Shown here piece after piece: positions 1 to 8,320 of a DNA stretch of 15,528 nucleotides. The position numbers and the translations under genes are program-made. Position 1 is the stretch's first letter. Each line of letters begins with the position of its first letter. The DNA comes from Acanthamoeba lenticulata (Eukaryota; Discosea; Longamoebia; Acanthamoebidae): the NCBI GenBank assembly GCA_002179805.1, contig NAVB01004045.1, positions 1 to 15,528 of the forward strand. The letters run 5' to 3'. The notes beneath the pieces are model-generated. The model had not been told where the DNA came from, made no database searches, and saw only the letters and a list, made by a program, of their open reading frames with translations.

Positions 1-792
1 AAAACCACCCCCATCCCCAATCGTGAGCTTGGGTGCTGCATAAGCACGCAAAACAGCAGGAGAGACCGAACCCAGATGTTGAGAGGATAGCACAAAGCCC
101 GCATGGTGCCCTGGGCCACCAGCCCCCAAGAGGCAAAGGAGGGGATCAAGAGGGCGAAAAGCCGGTTGTGGTAGAAGTCGTTCATGATGGGGCCGTAGAA
201 CACGTTGGCCCAGAACTGCTCCCATGTAGTGTGGCCGTTGGCCAGGATGTGGGCAGGGGACAAGCGGGCCCGGACGACAGACATCAGCGCTCGGAAGCCT
301 AGAGGGTTGGTAATGAGCAAGTGAGCTGCTTGACTCCTCCACATGCGGTTGTTCACATCAAGGAGGCGCACCCGATGGCGGAGGAGAGGCCAGGATGTCA
401 TCCTGCTCCACAACAACGGGCAGGCCCATGGCTCGTCGCATGTCGCGCTCCTGAGCTGAGAGGGGCTTCTGCTTTGCGGCGGCGCGGCGAGCCTCCTGTT
501 CCACCTCTAGGGCGCTCTTGCGGGTGATGGCGCGGAAGTGGAACTCAATGAAAGAGAAGGTGCAGGCCACCATCACGGCTCGTATCTTGGTCTCAAGAGA
601 GGTCAAGAGCAACCACACGACTACCAACGCGGCGAAGCTGAAGTAGCGGAAGCACAGCAAGGGAAAGAAGTTACTTGGCCTTGGTTGAGGGATGGCATGA
701 CGCCCTCTGTCCTTTGTGGCCTTGTCTGGCTGCTGCAGCAGGGTATGAACAGGGCGTCGCCATGTGATGGTCTCTGCTGGTCTCGTGTTCAT
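1..792 (-). CDS. Unrecognised membrane protein, N-terminal part, cut by window edge
   Basis: Two exons read leftward: 792-372 and 298-1, the second still open at the edge. The intron 299-371 (73 bases) has a GTGCGC donor and CTCTAG acceptor and joins in phase 1 (Gly codon), removing the TGA that otherwise ends the frame at 358. The protein has hydrophobic helices (FSFAALVVVWLLLTSL, then MVACTFSFIEFHF), a charged Arg/Glu/Lys stretch after them, and in exon 2 another hydrophobic segment (LFALLIPSFASWGLVAQ). I do not recognise the family. ATG 792 has A at -3; another in-frame ATG lies near 891, so the start is uncertain and an intron may have been missed in the first 50 residues, which look poorly coding. 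It is divergent from the carrier-like gene at 1045 and probably shares its promoter region. Confidence 0.55.
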
Positions 793-1044
793 TTTCTCTC
801 TTGGTGGTGGTCTCTTTAGTCTGCGCCTCGCGTGCAGGCCCCGTAGAGTTTGATCGGGGGGGGAGGGGGGAGAACTCAACCCACCGGCCATGTTGGCGAA
901 CGCGTGTGAATTCCACCAGCCCTCCAGGGGTTTGCTCTCCGTGGTGGCGCACTGCGTTTCGCTTTCGTTCTTTTGAAAACCATTTTGAAACGCCTGGGGA
1001 AGAAGAGAGAATTGCCAAAGGACGGCCAACACATCCCACTAAGG

Positions 1045-2473
1045 ATGAACGGCTTTGATTCCTCCTTCGATGTGCGCCCACGTCCCTCCACCACGCTGCC
1101 TCCCGTCGGCCCGTTTGTGCATCCTGAATTGAGCCATACTCTAGCCCCACCAGCGCCGTTGCAAGAGGAAATTCAAACATCTCCACCCGATTTTGAGCGA
1201 TTCCGCACAATTGCCATCGCCACCGCCCTCAGCCATGTGCTAGGCACTGCGCCAGCAACTACACTCTTCCAGCGTGCCATCCTCAACCACAATCTTCGTG
1301 AGCCTCACCAGCTCGTCCCCTCTCTACGCGCACATGTTGACGAGTTCAAGCGGTTTCACCGCGAGGAGTCGTTCCCTTTCATAGTGGGGTCTGGTCTGCT
1401 CGATTTGTTCGAAGGCGCCGTTTCAGGCGCCCTGCTGGGCGTGCTCGTCGGTACTGCACCCTCCCCAATGACCTCTCGTCGCGTCCCCATTCCCACACGT
1501 GCGGTCACGGCCACACATCATCATGATGCTGACGACTATGATGATGCTGATGATGATAAAACAAGAGCTGACCAAGGTGGGCCTGGCCATCTCGGCGCTC
1601 GATGACGAGAGCTACGACCAGCCCCACGAGGCCCTGCGGCTCGGCGCCACTGCCGCCGGCTCGGCGCCACCGGCGCCATCGCTGGCCAAGCGGATGAAGC
1701 ACGGGCTCTACATGGCGTTGGGCAACGCGGCGTGCTTTGGCCTGACGGCCGCCGCCTGTCTGTGGCTGCACACGGCGACCTTCCAGGTGCGGCACCACGC
1801 GTGGCGCGGCTGGAGCGGCTTGTTCCCGCTCCGCTGGCGCGCGCTGCCCACGCTGAGCGTGGACTACCAGTGCCTCCAGCTCTGCAACCGCCACCTGCGG
1901 CGCGCCGTCTACGACCTCCTGGGCCGCCCGTTCTCGGTGCCGCTGGCCGTCATCCGCCAGATGGAGCGCGCTGCTCGCGCTGAGCGCCGCCGCCTCAAAG
2001 GCAAGGAGAAGCTTCCCGACGACGACGACGACGACGACAACGACGCCGAGACCGGGAGCCGCAACAACGGGGCAGACGTTGTTGCCGAAAAGGCGGATGG
2101 CGAGAAGGCGCTGCAGCGACGGCGCGAAGAGGAACGCGAGAGCGCCGAGGAGGAGGCCGAGGTGATTGGCGCGGGTGACCTGGCCCGGGAGCTCGTGCGA
2201 AAGACCGGATTTCAGGTCATGACGCGCGGCATCTCGCTCGCCGTGACGCTCGCGCTGAGCGCGGTGCACGTGCCGCTCAGCACCATCACGCACACGCTGC
2301 TCGCCGCGCCCGTGGGCGCCTACACCGGGCCGCTCGACTGCGCGCAGCAGATTGTGGCAGCCGAGGGCTGGCACGGCCTCTACAAGGGCCTCTTTTGGCA
2401 CGTCCTCTGCGCGTCGGATGTGCTCCTTCTCCACGATGTGTGGTCCGGCGCCGAGCTTAGCCTCGTGGACTGA
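1045..2473 (+). CDS. Mitochondrial carrier-like protein (MTCH/SLC25A46-like)
   Basis: Exons 1045-1450 and 1566-2473 join in phase 1 across a 115-base GTACTG...ACAAG intron, giving 437 aa (...GVLV-ELTKVGLAI...). Residues 183-203 form a strong hydrophobic helix; residues 287-293 are an unbroken aspartate run followed by a charged Arg/Glu linker to about 335. The C-terminal part (about 350-430) reads like one degenerate mitochondrial-carrier repeat: a helix ending in VPLST, then Y-x-GPLD and I-x-x-x-EGWHGLYKGL. In MTCH and SLC25A46 proteins, which sit in the mitochondrial outer membrane and act in membrane insertion or fusion/lipid roles, the last repeat has the same layout with the PxD motif decayed. 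The N-terminal repeats are hard to see, so a general SLC25-like membrane protein is the alternative. ATG 1045 is the first ATG of the open frame. Confidence 0.6.
1451..1565 (+). other. Intron of the carrier-like gene
   Basis: The upstream frame continues as low-quality His/Asp-rich sequence past 1450, while the downstream protein runs in another frame. A GT at 1451 and AG at 1564-1565 restore one frame through a split Glu codon. A CTGAC branch-like sequence lies inside. Confidence 0.8.
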
Positions 2474-2626
2474 TTTCTCTCGATGGGGCGTCCCCAACAA
2501 CAAAAAAATACAAATAAAAATAACAATAATACAAATGGTGGTCGGCGTCGTTTGGGGGCGAAAGCATAGTTCCGCGTCCGTTGTTTCGTTGTTTGTACAC
2601 ACCCCACCACCCGCTCGCCTCTGGGT
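2474..2626. terminator. Convergent 3' region with poly(A) signals
   Basis: The carrier-like gene (+) and the RFX gene (-) end tail-to-tail here, 153 bases apart. An AT-rich stretch at about 2500-2535 contains an AATAAA in + orientation, suited to polyadenylation of the + gene. The signal for the RFX gene is not obvious. Confidence 0.5.
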
Positions 2627-4784
2627 TCATGCCTCAAAGCCGCCTTTCCACTCGAACGAACCACCCGGGGCGCCAGCCTCGGGACCGCCTCCTGGCGCGC
2701 TTGAGGGCAGCGGTTGCGACCCGCCCAAGGACAGGGCCATGGAGTTGGCCAGCCACGAGAGCGACAAGGACCCGCGCGAGAAGGACGCTAACGGGGGCGG
2801 CGTCGCACTCCGAGCGTAGTAGGACGGGAGCATCGTTGGAAACTGGTGAGCCGGCGGATGCATCATCTGCTGCTGCTGCTGCTGCTGCTGCGGGGCGAGG
2901 TGGGGCTGGTGGGGCAGTTCGCCACCAGAGACGGGCGGGGAGGGCCGATACGGCTGCTGTCCTGTCGCTGGAGGCGGAGGCAGCGGTGGTAGTGCTAGTG
3001 ACAGCGGTGGTGGTCGCAAGTCGGTGCCCGGCGGGCTCGTGACGTCGCCATCGCGCGCCACCACCGCTACGCTCGGCTGCGGCCGACCTCCGGGCGCCGT
3101 GGTGGCCGGGCGCAGTCCCTCGATGGGCGCCGGGGCGTGGTGTGCATGCTGGTGGAGGAGCTGCTGCTGTAGATGCTGCTGCTGATGCTGCTGGGCGTAG
3201 GGGCTCGGGAGAGGGTAGGCCGGATGCGGGTGCTGCTGCTGCTGTTGCTGCTGTTGCTGTCCTATCTGAGGGCCGAAGCTGCGGAGGTGCTTGGAGGCGT
3301 CGAGGATGTAGGCGAGGACCTGCTCCTTGGCCTCCCCCTGCGTGCAGTTGAGGGCCGCGACTGCGTGGTAGAGCGACTCCAGCGTGCGCTCACAAAACTC
3401 GGCCAGCTCGCGCCGCTCGTTCCACGCGGCGTTGGCAGCCACCAGCGCGGCGTTTGGCGGTGGCGGGAGGACCGGGTAGCCCGCGAGCGAGCGTTTGGAC
3501 GCCGCCGCGGCGTCCATGTCCGGCGAGATCCAGGAGAAGGACTCCTTGGCCGTCATGGGCAGGCTATGCGGCGCCATGTAGGGCAGCGGCGGCGGCAGCC
3601 CGTGCTGCCCATAGGGCGCGCCCGCCCCGAACGCCCCGTAGGGCGGCGCCGGCGCATAGGGAGGGCCCGCCAGCGGCGCCATCGTCGGAGTCGTGGTCGT
3701 GGTCGCCGTCGAGGACGGGTAGGCCGGCGCTGGCGTGTAGTGAGGCGGCGGCAGTGGGGGCGACGACGGGGACGAGGAGGAAGACGACAGGGGCTGGCGC
3801 GACAGGCTGGTGGGTGAGGATGACCCCTCGCGCTTGACCACCAACGGTGCGGTCTCGCCGCCGCCGTGATTGTTCTTGCTACTACTGCTGTTGTTGTTGT
3901 TGTTGAGGAGCTGGGGGTTGTAGTGCTGGGCTGGAGGATGATAGACCCCATGGCCATTATGGAGCGACTGCTGCTGCTGTGCGGACTGCAGTTGGGCCTC
4001 GCCCTGGTCGTCCTCATCCTCGTCGTCCTCGTCATCATCGTCCTCGTCCCCCTCGTGGGAAGCGGTCCTGGAACCGCCCCGGAGGCTGCGGCGTCGTGCG
4101 TCGGCCTCCTCCATCCGGAGCATGAGCTCGCTGACGGCAGCTTCGCTCAGGGGCTCCACGTTGGCCAGCGACAGCTGGTACGTGTCCCGCAGAACCAGGC
4201 CCCTGTTTTTCCAAAAGGAATGATAAAATTAAAACTTGGCAGATGAACAAGAGGGAGAGAGAGAGAGAGAGACGGTGAGGTACCGGTAGTGGTGCTTGGA
4301 GGCTCCTCTTGGGCCCACGCGATTGCACTTGACTGTCGGAAACGCGATTTTGAGGATTTTTCCAAACGAGGCGGCTGACGAGGGCTGAATGCTACAGTGC
4401 ACGCGTGATCATCGCGTCCTCGTGGGGTCAGTGCTGTGCGGTATTTGCACCGGGCGTGGATAGAGAGACGCACTTGTGCGCCCTGCAGAGTTCGATGTAG
4501 TGCACGAACACATCACGCTTGGCGATGGACCCGCTGGCCTGCAAGCAGTAATTGTGTCGTAACCTAGCAAGGAAGCGGTACCGCTTAAATGAGTCAAACA
4601 GCGATTGGTTCAAAAGCCACGCATTCTCCGTCAACTTTCTCGACGGGGTTATCAAAATGGCCAAAGTTCTGGTGTCCAATCCTGAGCGGGGGCGAGTTGC
4701 GCAACCGAGGGACGTCACACGCACGTACCACGCGACGATCAGTCCTCTGTGCTGGAGGCACTTCTTCTGCGCCACCCGCCTCAT
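2627..4784 (-). CDS. RFX-family winged-helix transcription factor
   Basis: Four exons: 4784-4729, 4563-4474, 4391-4284, 4202-2627, all phases agreeing, 609 aa. Once spliced, residues 16-90 give a complete RFX DNA-binding domain: a Trp split by intron 1 begins WLRHNY; DVFVHYIELC matches the helix usually written YxHYxxxC; then SSAASFGKILKIAFP, NRVGPRGASKHHYRGL. RFX proteins bind X-box sites with this domain. The rest is mostly disordered: an acidic run about 138-151, then Asn, Ser, Pro, Gln and His runs (Q9 near residue 400, Q8 near 550). The one clearly helical stretch is about 340-395. The usual RFX dimerisation domain is not recognisable. The domain begins only about 15 residues after ATG 4784 and the frame is open further upstream, so an extra 5' exon is possible. 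No dedicated Met sits at the exon 4 start, as expected for an internal exon. Confidence 0.9.
2867..2890 (-). repeat. (CAG)8 coding microsatellite
   Basis: Eight uninterrupted CTG units on the + strand encode eight glutamines near the C-terminus of the RFX protein. A second, interrupted CTG/TTG tract at about 3229-3261 encodes another glutamine run. Confidence 0.9.
4203..4283 (-). other. RFX intron 3
   Basis: GTACCTC donor after the HHYR codon, AAACAG acceptor, 81 bases. It carries a (GA)n/(CT)n microsatellite at about 4255-4272, which is a pyrimidine tract in the transcript. Splicing rebuilds HHYRGL at the end of the DNA-binding domain. Confidence 0.9.
4392..4473 (-). other. RFX intron 2
   Basis: GTGCGT donor, TGTAG acceptor, 82 bases, with a CTGAC branch-like site. 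It joins RAHN to IQPSSAASFGK, restoring the spacing between the Cys-containing helix and AASFGK found in animal RFX proteins. Confidence 0.85.
4564..4728 (-). other. RFX intron 1
   Basis: GTACGT donor and GCTAG acceptor, 165 bases. It splits the Trp codon that opens the RFX domain (TG | G TTA CGA), giving IVAWLRHNY. Confidence 0.85.
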
Positions 4785-5237
4785 GGTGTGCGCGCCTGTG
4801 GCAGCCCGGGCACCCGGGAAAGAACGAAGAAGAACGAAGAGCGATGGCGCACGCAGTGTTTGGAGCGGAGGAGAAGGGCTTGGCCGCGAGGCAAGGAAGG
4901 TTCGGCAAGGGCAACTTCGCAGAGGGAATCAAAAGCTGGCGAAGGGTGAGGTGAGATGATGTGTGGGGCCCAAGTCGGACGGAGGGCAAACGGCACGCAG
5001 ATACAGAGTTTGGGGCAGAGGGGGGGGGGGGAGCGGGTAGACGCACCCAGACGTGGTGGAACGAAGCGACCAGCGTATTTGTAGAGTGTTGTTGCTGCCT
5101 CCCAGTGGTAATAGCTTGAGCAGTGAGCGGACGTGTGCGAGCTCCGCAACTAGGTTTAAGAAGAAAGAAGAACGGCAATGGGGGTAACGGAAAGGCTTCG
5201 GCGCCGCGAACGGGTTTCCCTTGTTGGCCACACTTTG

Positions 5238-5251
5238 GGCAACTTAGCAAC
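5238..5251 (+). promoter_or_regulatory. Two adjacent RFX-type half-sites
   Basis: GGCAAC and AGCAAC stand as direct repeats two bases apart, each matching the RGYAAC half of the X-box. They lie about 455 bases upstream of the RFX start codon. No good GTNRCC partner half is present, so binding is conjecture. Confidence 0.3.
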
Positions 5252-5298
5252 CCCAATTCGGAGTCGACTAAAAATTATCAAATAATTGATGTCAGATG

Positions 5299-5306
5299 TA
5301 TAAATA
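5299..5306 (+). promoter_or_regulatory. TATA-like box
   Basis: TATAAATA inside an AT-rich island in otherwise GC-rich sequence. As read it points rightward, but the next supported + start codon is about 500 bases away, so it might serve a dipeptidase 5' leader, an unseen transcript, or nothing. Confidence 0.3.
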
Positions 5307-5799
5307 TCCATAAGAGAAGGATGCTCGCAAGGGACACGCTGCGGGGATGGCGATGTTGATCGTCGCCTTAAGGCAGGACACAAGGTGTTCCACTGATGGT
5401 AACGTGGTGGCGCAACAGGCAAGCCAGCTATCGCTGGTGAGGTTCGAAGCAACCCAAAACACATGATATGGTGCGCGGCCTCCTTTTTGCGAATCACGAG
5501 GCGAGCGAAACCACCAAGCCCCATCAGATAACGGTGCTGGGCCCCAACGGCGCCGGTGCATGCCGCAGTTTGGTGCTGATGAGCGCCTATGACCTTGCTG
5601 CACGTGGTGGGATGGCCTGGGGAAGAAGAAGACTCTTTGTAAAAAGAGCATAATATTATTTTTTTATTTAATGATCGGAAATTGAAGAGCAGACGGCGAA
5701 TTCCCCAACCAAGAGAGAGAGGGGGCTGTACCGGCGGACCAACCCCGGCGTTGGTCGCACAACGCGCTGCAGTACCTCAAACGGCGAAAGAAAAAGTGG

Positions 5800-8031
5800 A
5801 TGGCGAGCGACGAGGTCTTTACTTCGGTTCCCATCTCGTCGCGGCGCAGCGGCATGTTTGGCGATGAGGAAGAACAGTCTCTGCTCGTTCGTCCTGCTTC
5901 GCTTAGCGCACGTGTGCGAGCCTTCCTTCGGTACCCCCTCTTCAAGAGCAAAGCGATTCCACACTTCCATCTTGGTTTCATTTTAGGCCTTTTTTTTCTT
6001 TTCTTTTAAATATTTTTGTGTGGTACAGACAGCAGGGTTTCTTCGTCGTCTTTCTTTTGACGCTGGTGCTGGTGGTGGCCCTGGTCACCGCTGTGGCCGT
6101 GCCCATGGCGCTCGATTCCGACGACGACGACGACAACGGCGGTGGCCGTCAGCCTCCGGCGTGCGTACATTTTTCTTTTCTTTTATTTTTGTGAGTGCAC
6201 GCGCGATTGCTCACGCGCCTCGAACACACGGCAGATTCGACTCGCCGTTGGCCCGAGCGAAGTACCTCCAGCAGAACTCCCCGCTGGTGGATGGCCACAA
6301 TGACCTCCCGTGGGCTCTGCGCACCAAGCTCGACAACAATCTCACCGCCATCGACCTCGACCGCGTCCAGTCCGGTACCGGAGCTGGCCCATTTATTTTA
6401 AATGGAAAAGCGAAACAAAAATTAAATGCGGGGGGGCAGACCTGATGACGGACATGCCGCGGCTGCGGCAGGGGCTCGTTGGTGCGCAGTTTTGGTCTGT
6501 GTATGTCACCTGCGATGAGGCGGCCTATAACGGCTCGCGTGCCGTTCAGGCCACCCTCGAGCAGATCGACGTCGTCTACCGCCTCATCGAGGTGCTCTCC
6601 CTCTCTGTCCCCCCCCCCTCCATTGTCGACCATCATCACAGACCTCACGAGGAGAAGTTTCAGATAAAGCAGTAGAAACATCTCGATCTGGAGATTTACG
6701 CGACTCACTTCTCGCACCCCACACACATATACGCACGCACACACACAGAGGTACCCGGACGACCTCAAGCTAGCGTTGACAGCCGACGACCTGGTGGCCG
6801 GCTTCCGCGAAGGCAAGATCGCTTCTCTCATTGGTACACAGCATCGCGTTGTCTTTGTGGGCCGACCGAGACTTGAGTCCTGACGCGTTTCAGGCATGGA
6901 GGGCGGCCACTCAATCAACAACTCGCTGGCCACGCTCCGGATGTTCCACCGTCTCGGCGCTCGCTACATGGTTTTTCCCGCCTCCCCCCTCCCTCCCGGC
7001 CAAGCGTGGCTCACGCGTGGGGAGAGATAAGGCATCTCATCCGTGGCGTGGGTTCTTGGGGGGGGGACACCAGACGCTGACGTGGGCCTGCACGCTGGAT
7101 TGGGTGGATAGCGCTAACGGGCCCTTCCTCCACAACGGCCTGACGCCCTTCGGCGACCAGGTCGTGCGCGAGATGAACAGGTGCCGGTTCCCTTTTTCCT
7201 TCTCCTGATCGGCGCGCCGTTGCCTGACGGATGGACTCACCACTTGAGGGGGGGGGACCAGGCTGGGCATGCTGGTGGACATCTCGCACGTGTCGCCCGC
7301 GGTGATGCACGCCGCGCTCAATGTGTCGGTCGCGCCGGTACGCCTTGATGCGCCTCCAGCCGATTCGTCCACGTCATGATGCTGCTTTAACGCTTTTTCG
7401 CGGTCGCTAATGCAACATACGATCGTAGGTCATCTTCAGCCACAGCAATGCTCGCGCGCTGTGTGACCACGTGCGCAATGTGCCCGACGACGTGCTTGAC
7501 CGGTAACTCCTCCTCCCATCCCCCATTCATCCCGGTCTTCGCCTCGCGCTGACAAGGAGAGTCGAACTGGTGATCTCCAGAATACCTGCCAACGGGGGCA
7601 TGGTGATGGTCGTGTTCTACCCGCCCTTCGTGCGGCTGAACGATCCCCAAAACGTCACCCTCAAGGACGTCGTCGACCACATTGACTACATCAAGAACCG
7701 CATCGGCACCTTTTTCCTTTTCCTTTTCCTTTTCTATCTCGTAATTAGCCTTTTAATCTTTTAAAAACAACAAAAAACAAAACAACAAAAAACAGGAGCG
7801 GACTATGTGGGGCTGGGGAGCGATTTTGATGGGGTATCCTACATGCCCCACGACCTCGACAATGTGTCTCGCTTCGTCAACGTTACGGTGGAGCTCATCG
7901 AGCGCGGCTACACGGATGACGAGATCAAGAAAGTGCTCGGGCTCAACACCATACGCGTCCTGAGAAAAGCTGAAGAGGTGGCATCTCGCCTGCAGAAAAC
8001 CACCCGCCCCTCTGACGCCGTGTGCTGCTGA
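5800..8031 (+). CDS. Membrane dipeptidase, peptidase family M19, type II membrane form
   Basis: Eleven exons: 5800-5930, 6029-6160, 6235-6374, 6440-6591, 6749-6833, 6894-6970, 7074-7180, 7262-7337, 7429-7502, 7557-7705, 7796-8031; all phases agree, 452 aa. Family M19 enzymes are di-zinc peptidases cleaving dipeptides, including leukotriene D4 and cystinyl-bis-glycine. Metal ligands are visible: H109 and D111 in DGHNDLPW, bridging E216 in GMEGGHS, H284 in DISHVSP, H305 in IFSHSN. R316 (RNVPDD) and D384 (GLGSDFDG) match the substrate-binding Arg and catalytic Asp. A 44-residue cytosolic tail precedes a single hydrophobic helix (about 47-73) and an acidic Asp5 linker, so the enzyme domain should be lumenal or extracellular. 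No C-terminal GPI signal is seen, unlike animal DPEP1; the protein ends in Cys-Cys. Intron 10 lacks a GT donor. Confidence 0.93.
5869..5886 (+). other. Acidic dileucine sorting motif in the dipeptidase tail
   Basis: Residues 24-29 read EEQSLL, preceded by two more acidic residues, in the cytosolic tail about 18 residues before the membrane helix. This fits [DE]xxxL[LI], bound by AP adaptor complexes to route proteins to endolysosomal compartments. Confidence 0.55.
6721..6748 (+). repeat. (AC)n microsatellite at a 3' splice site
   Basis: Imperfect AC repeat filling the end of dipeptidase intron 4 (6592-6748); its last CAG is the acceptor. Confidence 0.8.
7706..7795 (+). other. Dipeptidase intron 10, apparent GC-AG
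   Basis: Homology demands that ...IKNRIG join ADYVGLG. The only junction giving this (phase 1, split Gly) starts with GCACCT at 7706 and ends with AACAG at 7795. Reading on would add a Phe/Leu-rich stretch and then stop. The intron interior is a TTTTCC repeat followed by an AAAACA-rich stretch. Confidence 0.75.
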
Positions 8032-8320
8032 GGCCAACCGTTAAAAGTGGCGGGAACCCAAAACAAAAAATTAAAAGCAAAAAACTGGTTTCCAGGAACA
8101 AACCTGTGGGCTGCCAGCCATTTTATTGAGATCCGGCCTAGGTCTCACCCTGTTCGCTCTCAGCGGTCCGAGGTTCAACTTGGCCCTCAAGCTTGCCTTT
8201 GCCCCTGTCACGTGTGCATACCCTGTTACCTGCGCACCAAGAAGAGAGTAAGCTTGAGATTTCATTTAATCACACATCACACCACACATCTTCCATTTTA
8301 ATCACCACCAAAGGCCTTGA
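8032..8320. other. Intergenic spacer
   Basis: Between the dipeptidase stop and the next ORF. It has an A-rich stretch with ATTAAA at about 8065-8075, suitable as a poly(A) signal, and a second AT-rich patch at about 8260-8300 before the next start. No tRNA or other RNA gene was found. Confidence 0.5.

Larger units (their letters stand above)
4785..5799. other. Intergenic region without a supported gene
   Basis: This kilobase lies between the divergent RFX (-) and dipeptidase (+) starts. ORFs of 60 to 220 codons cross it on both strands, but none shows a recognisable domain. It holds a G12-13 run near 5020-5031, an AT-rich stretch at about 5262-5320 with a TATA-like box, seven RFX-type RGYAAC half-sites, and a second AT-rich stretch at about 5650-5675. 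It should contain both promoters; an unrecognised short gene cannot be excluded. Confidence 0.5.

Noticed and set aside
1505..2602. 365-codon open frame on the minus strand opposite the carrier-like gene
   Set aside because: Composition mirrors the + strand codons (Val run opposite the Asp run), no domain is seen, and the + frame has carrier motifs plus a matching intron.
4594..5256. Minus-strand frame starting with a CPKCGQQGKP zinc-ribbon-like motif
   Set aside because: Only one Cys pair is present, the rest is Pro/Ser-rich noise, and its end runs through RFX exon 1 and intron 1 in another frame.
5440..5456. GGTTCGAAGC resembling a tRNA B box / T loop
   Set aside because: The flanking five bases do not pair into a T stem, and no A box, anticodon arm or acceptor stem could be found around it.
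5468..5653. Short + frame with GPNGAGACRS, resembling a Walker A loop
   Set aside because: The required Lys is missing, the ORF is only 61 codons and nothing else of an ATPase is nearby.
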